Source of the DNA: Adiantum capillus-veneris
Lineage: Eukaryota > Streptophyta > Polypodiopsida > Polypodiales > Pteridaceae
Direction of reading: 5' to 3'
Length of the DNA stretch: 64,000 bases
NCBI GenBank assembly: GCA_014529385.2
Contig: CM043963.1
Span: 100,617,412 to 100,681,411 of the forward strand
Shown here: positions 32,356 to 43,150 of the stretch, one piece after another
Layout: every line of letters begins with the position of its first letter
Numbering within the stretch: position 1 is the stretch's first letter
Position numbers and translations under genes: made by a program
Notes under the pieces: generated by a model
Told to the model about the DNA's origin: nothing
What the model saw: only the letters and a program-made list of their open reading frames with translations
Databases searched by the model: none

Positions 32356-33586
32356 TCACCAATGTGTAAAAAAGGTCCTTCTTGAGAGTCCAACACACTT
32401 GATGTTTTTTGCATTACACATGTTCTCAAATGCATAGTATGTTCTCTTTCTGGCTTCCAAATGATGCATAGCAGATTCATGCCACTTGTGATTGGCCGGA
32501 ACGTCAAGGCCAAGGTACTTAAATCTCTCAACAACCTCAAGCGTCTCATTATTATACGAAATGCATGGCTTCTCGTTATGATTGGCTTTCACAAGCATAA
32601 CCTTTGTTTTGCATTCATTCACAATCAACTCACTATGCAAGCAAAAGTTCTCAAGGACAACCATAAGCTTTTGTGCATCCTCTATAGTGTGTGTTAGAAG
32701 CACTACATCATCCACATACAACAAAATCATGATTACTACAGTGCAGATAGTGACCTCTTCAATGCCTTCTTCTTACATAAAGTCAAGTACCATTTTTTCA
32801 TATTAATCGATGCATAGAACAAAGAGAGTTGGTGACAACAGACATCCTTGTTTACCCCCAATATTGCTCACAAAAATTTATGAAATTCTCTTCTCATGCA
32901 CAATTGACCCAACATCTTCTCATAGATTCAATAAACCGCAAGCATAAACTCACTTGGCACTTGGAGTTCTTCCATTCTTCTCCACAAATTGTTATGTGAA
33001 ATTATATCAAAGGCTTTCATAAAGTCCACAAAGAAACAATACAATCGCTTGCCTTTCAACCAACTTTCTACAAGATGATCAATGATGTTATGGTGTTGAT
33101 GAAAACATGCTTGTCCTTTTGCACACTTTCCATTCTCTTCAGCCCAATCACTCAATTTTATCGCCATTATGCACCCAAACAACTTTTCAATAAGAGACCC
33201 AATCATTATAGTCCGATAGTTATTTACATTCTTTACATCTCCTCCTTTATGCAAAGGTTTGACCCAATGAATGACCCAATCACAAGGCATATCATGTTGA
33301 AGTGCAAGGTTGAATATATCACACATCCAATCATGTGTAAAATCTCCCGTCCCTTTTAAGCATTTCCGGCTTGATACCTTGAAGATCTCCCAAAAATCTC
33401 AACCCGCTTGTTCCTCAAGTTTCTCCAAAATCTTCCACATGCATGTCCTTTTTTTGGAATTGAAAAAAATTGATGCTTCACTTCCCAAAGTCTTCTCTTC
33501 TTTTGAATCAATGCCTTGTATGTATGCAAATGACTTTGATACTTTTCTTTTCCACAGTTGTATCTAGCTTTATTAAGGAATTTCAA
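32356..33586 (-). pseudogene. LINE C reverse transcriptase, broken
   Basis: Non-LTR RT on the minus strand. From 5' to 3': RNKRVEIFGRSS near 33400, WVIHWVKPLHKGGDVKNVNN near 33260, NGKCAKGQACFHQHHN near 33110, and the first catalytic Asp in FVDFMKAFDIISHNNLW near 33020. After a gap and frame changes come the second catalytic site LLYVDDVVLL near 32715 and CKTKVMLVKA and FKYLGLDVPANHKW further on. Both catalytic Asp motifs are therefore present, in different open segments (32928-33326 and 32356-32730). The sequence between them is degraded but still shows FVLCID-like spacing. Its style differs from the LINE at 4260-7325 (YVDD against FVDD, no zf-RVT seen). Confidence 0.8.
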
Positions 33587-33899
33587 GCATCTTGACGTTC
33601 TTTATTAAACCACCTTTTTGTGTGATCTATCTTTGTTGATACCATGGACATTCTTTATGGCAAACCATTCTTCGACACAAGAACAAATAAATTTCTTGAA
33701 AGCTTTCAATTAGTTTCCAGTTGTACATCATATTGAAGCTTTGCCATCCATAGCATTATTTCAACCATTTCAGTATACATTGGTGCCCATTTGAAATCCA
33801 TACAAAGTGATAACTTCTCGTCCATTTGGCTAAGATCAGCATGGGTAGTTGTTTCTCCACATGCAAGGTTACTACATAAGGTTCAATGGTCTTATTCTG

Positions 33900-34425
33900 G
33901 GGTCCATTGGTCAAGCATAAAACTTTTTATGTGATACATGATGGGGCTTTAGAGAGTAGCATATAGTCAATCACACTATCCCCATCATGTTTTCTACATG
34001 TAAATCCATCGGTTCCACTCCACAAAGAAACACCATTGGTAATGAGCACACCTGTGCTATTGCACGTGGAAAAGTAACTTTCCACAGTGATTGGGCTCTT
34101 TCTCATCTATTGAAGTACGATCATACAAGTGAACTTTCTCCAACTCCCTTGAAATGTATGGCATATCAAATTGTTGAGTATCATGTTACAATGTTTTTGT
34201 GCAAGCATTCAAATCCTCAAAGACAATAACATCACCTTTGCCTTTAAAATAAGCAATGTCTTCCTCTGAATCAAAAAATGGTTGATCTCTATCCATGCAA
34301 GCATAAGGGCTCTTTGGCTAGAAAGGGATAGTTACTTCAAAACTGCAATTGGCTCTGGCATCTAGCCTCTTTATTAAATACAAAATGGTTTGGAAATAAT
34401 CAGACTCTTTTGAGTTCAATATTTA
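33900..34425 (-). pseudogene. LINE C endonuclease, C-terminal part
   Basis: Minus-strand remnants in order: FFDSEEDIAYFKGKGDVIVF then EDLNA (the G-D-x-N-A region, with Glu in place of the usual Gly) near 34250; EPNHCGKLL near 34090; a Trp-containing segment near 34010; and DGDSVIDYMLLSKAP near 33960, matching the Ser-x-Ile-Asp-Tyr motif. The final S-D-H segment is not clearly preserved. Stops interrupt it several times. The N-terminal half is missing at the 34430 junction. Confidence 0.65.
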
Positions 34426-34439
34426 CAACAATGGCGTTG

Positions 34440-35665
34440 GCAAAAAATAAATGAGTGAAGGAAAAAGGTTTTGCTGGACCATCTGGATAGGCGTGATTGG
34501 GCTCCTTTGCTTCAACAAGGATCCATCAACTAGGAGAGACATGAGACTAGCAAAAGCATGGCACTGCAAGGAAAAATATCGACGAGTAGCAACTCTAGGA
34601 ATGAACAAGACCAAATCTATGTAAACTTTTGTGAAAGAATTCAAAGGCTTATTGATGAATTGGATGATATCAGGTGGACCTTACAAGAGCTTGCTAAGTT
34701 TATCAAAAAGAAAAGGAAAAATAAATCTAATGCAATGGTTGTGGATCTATCAAAAATTAAAGATGATGAAGAGACAATCATCTATACCAATTACAAGCTT
34801 AGGATACAATGGGAGGGGAATGGGAGCCACTATCCAAAGTGATGCTACATGGTGGGGATGGTATTAACATCCTCAGTAAGCATGTCAAAAGATGGGGATT
34901 CAAGAGATTAGACCAACTCCATTCAAAATTAGGATGGTAGATAAGAGGTTTAGGCCAGTGGATTAGTTGAAAACCTACAAATTAAGGCAAAATTAGAGAA
35001 ATTTAAAACCAGCTTTCTGGTACTAGATGTGCAAGGGACTTTTAGTATTCTATTGAGATGGTCTTTGCTCAAAAGTGCAAGAGCCATTCATAACTATGCA
35101 TGCCAAACATTAATAATTCAGTGGCCCAATAGGAGAATATATGTACAAAATAATAATATCTGAAGCTAGAAGAGGGAAATGAGGTTAGAGGAGGGTCTAG
35201 GAAATATGGCTCAAAGAATATTGAACAAATGCTAGTGTCTATTAACATAATTTCTATAGGAGAGATAAATTTGAATGATGTACTCTTGGATAGGGAGAGA
35301 AGAGAGCATCAAGGAAACAATATTTAGAGAATTTTAGGGAGCTGTAAATCTATGTGAAAAACTAGTAAATCTAGATAGTAGGCCACTAAAAGAACTAGAT
35401 CAGACTGCAAAGCATTTCAAATGAGATGAGAAAAACATGCAACCAAGTGTAGACACATCTAGTTGGAATAGTATATAATCACATAAAGACTAAAAATTAG
35501 CAAGATTGGAAAATCCATTCATTGAATATGCAGGCAGGTATAAGGATTGATAAGGAAGTTGAATTGGTAGCAAAATGAAAATGTGGTGGAACAAATTTGT
35601 TGTTTCTAGATGATCAAGAAATCAAACAATGGAATCTTGATTCAAAAGAAAATACAAAGATGATC
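34440..35665 (+). pseudogene. decayed Ty3/gypsy fragment, left part (gag/PR)
   Basis: Plus-strand remains of a gypsy polyprotein. The 34558-34842 open frame (ATG 34558, MALQGKISTSS, FCERIQRLIDELDDIRW) is an N-terminal Gag-region segment rich in Lys/Asp. Near 34990-35150 the phrases FKTSFLVLDVQGTFSILL, then SLLKSARAIHNYACQTL, resemble the C-terminal half of a retropepsin (ILLGR...A-I-H-x-Y type). The remainder to 35665 is riddled with stops. It continues at 40160-40510 on the other side of the copia insertion. No LTR was found. The left junction with the LINE endonuclease is near 34430. Confidence 0.5.
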
Positions 35666-35670
35666 ATAAT
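35666..35670. repeat. copia copy 1 target-site duplication ATAAT, left
   Basis: ATAAT directly precedes the TGTTGG LTR terminus and is repeated at 40155-40159 after the opposite LTR. Confidence 0.9.
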
Positions 35671-35897
35671 TGTTGGAATTAGGGTTGCAAAGAAACGCAC
35701 ACAGCTTGGAGAAGATGAAGGAAGCTCAAGGCACACAATAGAGAGTGTGTTACTTAGTATGCAATGGAAAGATAGATAGCCCTAGAGTGATGGGCGTCTA
35801 TACAATGCTCGGGGGGAAAAACCTCCTAAAGAGGGAAAAAATGCCCCAGCGGTCCTAGTCTGTTCACACACATCACTACCACATGTATATGGTAACA
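35671..35897 (-). repeat. copia copy 1, 3' LTR
   Basis: 227 bp, TGTTGGAATT...GGTAACA on +. It contains a paired-purine segment GGGGGGAAAAACCTCC and CTAAAGAGGG. Confidence 0.95.
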
Positions 35898-35910
35898 AAT
35901 CCCCCCTGGA
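35898..35910 (-). promoter_or_regulatory. copia copy 1 polypurine tract
   Basis: On the minus strand TCCAGGGGGGATT directly abuts the 3' LTR. Confidence 0.8.
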
Positions 35911-35972
35911 GTGATGCGGTGAACAAGAGCTGGCACATGAGTAAAGGGAAGTGCCATGCCCTGAGGACATGA

Positions 35973-36781
35973 TCAGTCCACAAAGGGGAGTAAGCCCAAA
36001 TCTTTGTGGAAAGCTTCAAGCTTCTCACGAGACAATTCCTTTGTGAAAAGATCTGCAAGGTTGTCCTGTGTTGGCACATAAGCCAAGCTGATCTCCCTTG
36101 CTGAGAGCCTCTCCCTGACATAGTGGTAATGCACCTCAATGTGCTTTGTGCGAGCATGAAAAACTAGGTTCCTCGCAACTGCCAATGCGCTCTGATTGCT
36201 AGTGTAGATAGTGTTGGCAGTGCCCTGTCCAACACCCAAATCAGCCATAAGGCATCTGAGCCATACACACTCAATTGTAGCTGTGAAGAATGCCCTATTC
36301 TCAACCTCACAACTCGAAGTGGCCACAGTAGGTTGCTTCTTGCTCAACCATTATATACATGAAATGCCAAGCATGAAACAAAAACCACTTGTGGACACTT
36401 GCGTGTCAAAACAACCAGCCCAATCTGAGTCCGAAAAAGCATGTAAGTCTGGCGGCAATGATCCCCCCTTGGGATAAAACAAGCCAATATGTAAAGTGCC
36501 ACTAAGATAGCGGAAAATCCTCTTGACAGCCTGCCAATGATTAAACCCTGGGCTATGCATAAATCTGCTGACTTGTGAGACTGCAAAAACTGAATATCTG
36601 GCCTCGTGTTGCATACATAAATGAGGTAGCCAACAACAGTTTGGTAAAGAGTGAAATCAGCAGGATTGCCAGCATCATGTAGACTCAACTTCAAACCTGT
36701 TTCCATGGGAGTGTCAATAGGTTTGCAATGCTCAAGTCCAAACTTACATAGCAATGTCTCTATGTAACTTTTTTGACACAA
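35973..36781 (-). pseudogene. copia copy 1 RT end and RNase H
   Basis: The minus strand shows the post-palm copia segment (SYIETLLCKFGLEHCKPIDT and TPMETGLKLS, then GYLIYVCNTRPDI) and RNase H. The RNase H part includes LSGTLHIGLFYP, SDSDWAGCFD, SKKQPTVATSSCEVE (usually S-S-T-E-A-E), TSNQSALAVARN and FHARTKHIEVHYHYVRE. The carboxyl end LADLFTKELSREKLEAF finishes at 35973. A frameshift lies near 36620 and a further frame change near 36345. The RNase H Asp and Glu positions are largely retained. Confidence 0.85.
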
Positions 36782-36799
36782 GGAAATACCACCATCACA

Positions 36800-37368
36800 C
36801 TACGTAAAATGTATACCCAAGTAATGATGCAACAGCCCCAAATCTTTCATCTTGAAAGTAGCATCTGATGCATAAGATGCATGGCGAGAGCCTAAACGAG
36901 TACGACTAGACAAAGGTGCATCCAATTTACTGTCATGCAAAGTGTGCACCATCCATTTTGGAATACCTCTAGCCTGCTCATTTTCAGCCCTGTCCTCATC
37001 AAGTACATCATGTACATCTGCATCAGTAATAGGCTGATCTGTAACATTTTCAGAAACCCCCATAGTCTGTACATTTGCCTCTTTGGAACTTACATTCGTA
37101 TTTCCACCACTGAAAAGAGGCAACAAGTGTCATAAATGTCCTGTGAGCTTACATTACTGTCTCTAGTACATGACAGCAAGGGCTGAACAGAATCTTCCAC
37201 AAACACTACATCCCATGAAACTAGAATACGCTTTGTTTGCCGATGATATACCCTGTAACCTTTGCTTTCAGCACTATAACCAACAAAAATACATTTGACA
37301 GTCTTATCATCCAATTTTCTGCGTTGTGTTGTGGCACCAAAGCATATGCGAAGCAGCCAAAAACACAC
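36800..37368 (-). pseudogene. copia copy 1 integrase tail / RT linker with deletion
   Basis: KLDDKTVKCIFVGYSAESKG, then YRVYHRQTKRILVSWDV, is the post-integrase motif of copia (F-V-G-Y). Linker sequence rich in Asn/Ser/Asp follows (DVHDVLDEDRAENEQ). The frame then jumps from YASDA to TFKMKDLGLLHHYLGIHF, which deletes the catalytic RT domain, including the expected Y-V-D-D. Confidence 0.8.
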
Positions 37369-37989
37369 ATGTGCTCAATAGAAGGCTTTCTATCATGCCA
37401 TGCTTCATATAGAGTAATAGACTACAAAGCTTTTGTAGGACACCTGTTAAGTACATAATGGCACACATGATGGCCTCAACCCAAAAAGAATGCGGCAAAG
37501 CTTGACTTTTGACCATACACCGTGCCATTTTCGTCAGTGACCTGTTTTTCCTCTCAGCAACACCATTTTGCTGAGGTGTATAAGGAACTGTACATTGGTG
37601 TTTTATCCCACGACTAGCCAAAAATGCATTAAATTCATGAGACATATACTTTCCCCCTCGATCGGAACGGAGGGCGCTCGTAGTACATTTTGAGACATTT
37701 TCAGCCATAGCCAGAAAATGTTTTAAGCACATAAAAACTTCAGACTTCGCTTTAAGCGGAAATACCCATGCATGCCTGGAATAATTATTAATGAAAGTCA
37801 CGAAGTAAAGGTAATGCCCAAGGACGGAGTTTGCATGGGCGCACAAACATCACTATGCACAAGCTGCAACCTGCATGTGGCCCAAACTAAACCATCCTTT
37901 GGAAACTTAGAACACTGCGTCTTACCCAAAATACAACCTTCACAAACATGTTCGACAGGTGCTTCAAGAGGCAGAAAAGAAGCAACCAT
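37307..37989 (-). pseudogene. copia copy 1 integrase core
   Basis: GAG-pre-integrase end and rve core: CEGCILGKTQCSKFP, HSDVCAPMQTPS, then FVTFINNYSRHAWVFPLKAK, SALRSDRGGKYMSHEF and YTPQQNGVAERKNRSL. D, D and E are visible (HSD, RSD and the Glu in VAERKN). Frame changes fall near 37810 and 37370. Confidence 0.85.
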
Positions 37990-37998
37990 ATCAGATTT

Positions 37999-38694
37999 CT
38001 ACAAACGCAGCAAACTGGCAAAATTCAGATGACCAAAACGTGCATGCCAAAGTTTTGCATCTGAAATAGCCCTTGAATCTGCAACAACATTTGCAAAATT
38101 TTGTCCACACTTGTCATACAAAGTGAGCTTATACAGCCCACGGCACAAAAGGCCAGATGCAACAATTTCATCACCAAAACTGAGATCATGAACTGTACAT
38201 CTATCATCCACAAATTTGACTACAAGTCCAAGTCTAGCAAGTGCGGATACAGACAAGAGATTCTTCTTGATCCCAGGTACATAAAGTGCATCAACAAGTG
38301 TGAAGGAACTGCCGTTTGCAACAGTAAGCACAATCTTTCCAACTCCTTGAACCGGATAAGAGGCATTGTTGGCACAAGTGACTGAATTCCCATGAGGGAC
38401 AGACTCGAGAGAGGTGAACAATTCACGATGTGAGGTAATGTGATTTGTAGCACCACTGTCGAAATACCATACATGTGAATATGCAGCAACTGACAAGCAT
38501 GCATCATGGACAGCAAGATTGTAAGTGCACTCTGCGCTAAAAGCCCATTGTGCATCAATATCAGCAACACAGTCTCCTTTCACAGAAGACTCAACAATGG
38601 CTACATTTGTAGTGGAACCAACAGCATTTGCAGTGGAACCACCCTCTTTCTTCTTAGCCTCTTTGGCCTTCAACTTAGGATACGACTTGATCAA
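37999..38694 (-). pseudogene. copia copy 1 protease and GAG-pre-integrase
   Basis: An open segment of 231 codons. The aspartic protease site is WYFDSGATNHIT, with NASYPVQGVGKIVL and DALYVPGIKKNLLSVSALAR following. GAG-pre-integrase is ISDAKLWHARFGHLNF. Just upstream, in another frame, the zinc knuckle reads CHYCKANDHLIKSYP, with its last Cys replaced. Confidence 0.85.
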
Positions 38695-39632
38695 GTGATC
38701 ATTAGCTTTACAATAATGGCAACAAATCTTCTTTTTGCCCTTATCACCAGAATTTCCAGACGAATTGCTGCTAGCAGAAGCATTAAGAACATAAGTTTTG
38801 CCACTCGCAGCAGAACATAAGAAGTGGCTGCATTGTTGTTACCACCCTTTCTTTGAGAAGCAATAAAAGCCTGTTCAACTGCACGCTGCCTAGTCCTGTT
38901 TTTTCTGGAAAGTGACTCTTGCAACACCAGCAATGTGCATAATGCATCAAACTTGACAACTTCAAGATTTCCTTGGGTCATAAGTCTCCAAGTACTAGCA
39001 AAAGTTTGGTAAGAATCTTGTAAGGCATCAAGAACAGTTTGCACAAGGGAACTATCTTAAATGACTTCACCTGCAGAAATAAGTTGCTCATTGATATCCT
39101 TGACACCAGCAAGAAAAGTGTCCATATCATCTTCCTCATGCATAATCTTCGACTCCAGCTCTTTACGCAGCAAAGCAATTTTAGCCTCATTGCGGCTTGC
39201 ATAAAAACGTTCTAGAATATCCCAAGCCTGTTTTGCAGATTTTGCTGAACGGATGTGAGGAACAATGGTGCGCTTCACAGACAATTCAATCAATGCATGA
39301 GCCTGTGTATCCTTTACATCCCAACGAGCTTGTTCTGCCATAGGCAAAACAACTCTAATACCAGCAATCCTTGCAACAAGACTTGCAACATCCTCAACAT
39401 CGCCTACATCATCAGAACCAGGACGTACATCAATGCCCTGCACAATGTTCCAGACGCCCTTTGACACAAGAGCATGTTGCATCATATAAGCCCACATAGG
39501 GTAGTTATCCCCATCCAACGTGTCCTCAGCAACAAACATCTTGAACACATTTGTGTTGTTGTCCGCCATGGTAAATGCTGCACATGATGTGAAAACTGCC
39601 CGAAAATAGGAGAAACGGATCGGGAACAACAC
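38691..39632 (-). pseudogene. copia copy 1 Gag (UBN2-type)
   Basis: Start ATG near 39570 (MADNNTNVFKMF). Gag motifs are DGDNYPMWAYMMQHALVSKG, VWNIVQGIDV, SAKSAKQAWDILERFYASRN and DDMDTFLAGVKDINEQLIS. A TAA at 39057-39059 follows, where copy 2 reads on. The second open segment (38691-39044) continues Gag toward the zinc knuckle. Confidence 0.85.
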
Positions 39633-39917
39633 GTGCTATATAGCACAAACCGCAGAAGACTATGAGGCACTTGTTATGCAGAAAATGGCACTGATGGAAA
39701 TTCTGCACAAAATGACGAAATAGCCTGTGCAGTACTGCCTGTAGTGGAAACGGAGGCCGAAATGAGCCCGAATAAAAAATCTGAGCAGATTGAGCTCCAT
39801 GAGCTCACCTGAAATTTTTGTCGACCTGCGAACGCTTGCCAAAGCTCATTGAAATCAGAGAAAGTGAGCAGGCGTGTGCTGGAGCAGCTAGCGACTAAGC
39901 CCAGGAGGACGCAACCT

Positions 39918-39929
39918 GCTCTGATACCA
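39918..39929 (-). promoter_or_regulatory. copia copy 1 primer binding site
   Basis: On the minus strand TGGTATCAGAGC, complementary to the 3' end of plant initiator tRNA-Met, lies two bases inside the 5' LTR. Confidence 0.95.
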
Positions 39930-39931
39930 AT

Positions 39932-40154
39932 TGTTGGAATTAGGGTTGTAGAGAAACACACACATCTTGGAGAAGATGAAGGAAGCTCAAGTCCCACAAT
40001 AGAGAGTGTGCTACTTAGTATGCAATGGAAAGATAGATAGCCCTAGAGTGATGGGCGTATATACAATGTTGGGGGGGAAAAACCTCCTAAAGAGGGAAAA
40101 AATGCCCCGTCCTAGTGTGTTCACACACATCACTACCACATGTATATGGTAACA
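39932..40154 (-). repeat. copia copy 1, 5' LTR
   Basis: 223 bp, TGTTGGAATT...GGTAACA on +, homologous to 35671-35897 with scattered substitutions and a 4-bp length difference. Confidence 0.95.
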
Positions 40155-40159
40155 ATAAT

Positions 40160-40510
40160 CAACAAATATCTAAAAATGGGGATAAAGGAGAAATCTAGGA
40201 AGTTGTTCCAAGAATAAAGGATGTATTTTCCTAGGAGCATATGGACCTGAAAGGTGTAGATCTAGAGGTATGCCAACATTGGATACCACTGAAATTAGAT
40301 GCATGACAAGTACGACTTCAAAGATATAGAATGAATCTGAAGTATACCAAGAAGGTAAAGAAAGAAATGAACAATTTGTTGAAGACAAGAGTCATTACTA
40401 AAGTGCCAAGTAGTGATTGGTTGTTTCCAATAGTGTTTGTTCTAAAGAAGAATGGAAAATTGCTTAGATTGATGGATCACCGTAGGATTAGGCCATCCTA
40501 ATTCCAGAAG
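40160..40510 (+). pseudogene. decayed Ty3/gypsy fragment, right part (RT start)
   Basis: Continuation of the fragment at 34440-35665 beyond the copia insertion. DLKGVDLEVCQHWIPLKLDA, RLQRYRMNLKYTKKVKKE, NNLLKTRVITKVPSSDWLFP and IVFVLKKNGKLLRLMDHRRI are the N-terminal fingers/palm of gypsy RT. It is cut off before the catalytic Asp residues, at about 40510, where the Gag region of another gypsy element begins. Confidence 0.7.
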
Positions 40511-40519
40511 TGGATTAAC

Positions 40520-41780
40520 AAGAAATATTTTGAAAATAGAGATCTAAGGGATCATGTGGCAACATTTGTGCGTGTCCTTGAAGTTGAGGAAGTCCTAGAC
40601 TTTCCAACGTAATTTGCAGGATTTGGACTAACCTTAGAAGAAGATGCCACCACTTGGTTTGATTCCATAGAACATAGAGATTTTGAGTCAATGGAGTAGG
40701 TATTTGACAAATTTATTGAGGAATTCTCTCAAAGAGGAATAGCTCATAACACCATCTTGCAAATCCACAAATTCAAGCAGAAAGAAGGAGACTCCATATG
40801 GAAAGCAGCCTTAAGACTGAAAAGAGATGTGAAGTTCTACCTAGTAGAAGAATGGCCAACCCAGTCAAGATTAATGCTCATCTTTATCCAAGGATTGAGA
40901 AACGCTGATCTCCAGAAGGACCTTCACATGAAAAAGAGCCCTACATTGAATGAATTGAGGAAAGAAGCTCTCTACTTGGTAGATAATTGTGTTGTCTGCA
41001 AGGAAGATAAATATAAGTATCTAGACAATGATTCCTTATCGGAGCAAAGTGGATCTAAATCCGCCAAGTTACTGCAAAAGTCTGAATCCCCAATAAATCC
41101 AGAGCAGCTCATTGAAGAGGTGCTCAAGAGGATCAATCTGTTTGCTAAGCCGCATGCTAAGCAACCCAAGTGGTGTGCAATAGAGCAAAAGTGGACAAAT
41201 CATGCAATCAAGGAGTACTATTACAACAAGGGATACAAAAAGGAACACTAGTACACCCCACAAGCCCAAGTAGCACAAGCACAAGCCCCACAAGTGCCTA
41301 GATACACAACAAGAATCCGTATGGGGCCAGTATGAGTTGAAAGACCACAATTAGTCTTAGGAAAACAACCCCCACTACCAAGAACAAGGCCTGTAGGAGT
41401 CAGAGACACAACAACAGTAGAAGAACTTGAGAGGAACAAGCCTTAATGCCAATCCCAGAATATTACGAAGAGCCTAGTGGTTATATGATGAAAGCAGGAT
41501 ACTATCCACCTGAAGAATCGAAAGTGCCAAAACCATGGAGCATGATTGAATTGGTTGGACCACCAACTGCTACCCATGCTGTAGGAGAAGGTAGATACAA
41601 CTTAGATGAATGCACATTGCTATTCATACCAAATGAAGGATTAGCACGGTCAAGGCCTTCTTAATAATAGAGGGCTACTGAAGGAGCACCACAACAACCC
41701 AAGGGACCGTGTTATAAATGTGGTGGAGACCACCTGATGAGAGATTGTCCTCATGAGGAATTCATTAGGGTGATTGCATA
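40520..41780 (+). pseudogene. gypsy element G2 Gag
   Basis: Plus-strand Gag of a long gypsy element. After DHVATFVRVLEVEE come FGLTLEEDATTWFDSIEHRD, VFDKFIEEFSQRGIAHN, FKQKEGDSIWKAALRLKRD and LIFIQGLRNADLQKDLHMKK, typical of the retrotransposon_gag domain. The open part is 40757-41251. A proline/glutamine-rich linker with stops follows, then a zinc knuckle CYKCGGDHLMRDC near 41710-41748 (CX2CX3HX4C). No upstream LTR or primer site was found: the region directly abuts the RT fragment ending near 40510. Confidence 0.75.
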
Positions 41781-43150
41781 TTTCCCAGAATATGGAATCA
41801 CTCATTTGATCCCCGATTTCCCAAAAAACCCAAACAAAGGAGAAAAATTAACGTTGAGTATACTAGAGTCAATATCATCTAGTAGTGGATCAGAAAACAA
41901 AACGATGATACCAATCCACGTGATCACAAGAGCCCAAGCCCAAAAAGCAGTAGACGAACCCATCCTAGAAGAACCAAAAATCGATGCACCTAACATTGAA
42001 CAAAAAAGGCAGCAAAATACATGGAAAGCTAGGAAGACTAGGATGAAAGCTAGGAAGGAATGTGAATAGACTTACTTAGCTGAAGATCTAAAGCAAACAA
42101 AGGAAAAGTTGAGAAAACTAGAAGGAGAATCAACAAGGAAAAGGGAACCCCTAAGGTAATACTAGAGCTAGACATAGTCAAAAAACCCAAGAGCGCTAGT
42201 TCAGGAGGATCCATATTGGTAGAGAAGGTCAAAGAACTATTAGACGCCCTCCTTAAAGCCTATGAAGCACAACTCAAAAATAATCAAACCCAGGAACAAA
42301 GGTGGATGACATACCCATATGCGGAGCTAGAAAAGCAAAGGCTTGAAATGTGCCAGAAAATTATTTAAACAGCCCAAGTTTTACTAGAACCTCCAATTGA
42401 AAAACTTGAGGATGTGATCCTTGTTCCACCAACACCCATAATCCCACCAAACCAAGAGCAAATAGAGCTAGATCCTAGTGACGAGCACAAACTAGAGCTC
42501 AAGGACCCGTATTGACTACCACGGATAAATCTTCCAAGGGATATCACTTAGTTATACATGAAGGTTGTAGAGAAATAGATGGTATCGACGAACTGTGGAA
42601 ACAAGTCAGAGAGGCCAATGAAGCTAGTGAGCTAAGCACACACATAAACTAGACCAGTGACGGAAGAGGGATGTTTCTTCCACCAATAGAGGAATTTGAG
42701 GTTGAATTTCAAATGAATCTAGAAGTGAAAATGTATTGGGGAGACCAAGGATCTGTACAATCTATGGACAACTAATCCCAATTGCTAAGAACAATACCAT
42801 CCTATACGGGAGGCCCGAGGCCAAATCAGATGTTGTTGCAATCCCATTAGAGAGACTCTCTTCCAAGCAAGTCATTGATTCTAAGGGCTTGATAGACATA
42901 TTATCAACACTTGTGATATGCACAATAATGCTAGCTGGGTTGTTACGAATACGACCGAACATGTGGATGATGGTAGGAAGTTGTTTGGAAAATTTTGGTG
43001 TAAAGGATCCTTCGTCGCGACTTTAAGAGTGCGAATTTAAGAGGGAATCCGAGAGCTCAAAAAACCTTACCTTACTACCAGGATAATACCGTTGAACAAA
43101 GCCAGAGAATATTGTGAAGGAGAAGATGAAAACACGACTCTTCCTGTAGA
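41781..43150 (+). pseudogene. G2 Gag-PR linker
   Basis: Lys/Glu/Asn-rich low-complexity coding remnants (41737-42069 and 42736-43026). They include RPRICTIYGQLIPIAKN and LIDILSTLVICTIMLAGLLR. No family is recognised beyond its position in the polyprotein. Confidence 0.4.

Larger units (their letters stand above)
31437..34430 (-). mobile_element. second LINE type (EN and RT remnants)
   Basis: Minus-strand non-LTR element distinct from the L1-like one: endonuclease C-terminal half (about 34420-33900), spacer, RT (33586-32356), post-RT region (32350-31700) and the hairpin/(CT)n 3' end. It is 5' truncated inside the endonuclease near 34430, where a plus-strand gypsy fragment begins, so its ORF1 is absent here. 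Numerous stops and frame changes make it a dead copy. Confidence 0.75.
35671..40154 (-). mobile_element. Ty1/copia retrotransposon, copy 1 (internally deleted)
   Basis: A complete insertion bounded by ATAAT duplications, with LTRs of 227 bp (35671-35897) and 223 bp (39932-40154), an initiator-Met primer site and a purine tract. The minus strand encodes Gag, protease, integrase and RNase H in copia order. The RVT_2 core is deleted: near 36865 SYASDA is followed at once by TFKMKDLGLLHHYLG, skipping the region retained at 55690-56040 in copy 2. LTR divergence (about ten or more differences by eye) and many stops mark it as old. It split the gypsy fragment at 35670/40155. Confidence 0.95.

Noticed and set aside
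27285-34430. Joining the ORF1 remnant (27.4-28.1 kb) with the RT at 32.4-33.6 kb as one LINE
   Set aside because: Both are on the minus strand with ORF1 downstream of RT, and each has its own 3' terminus; they are separate insertions.
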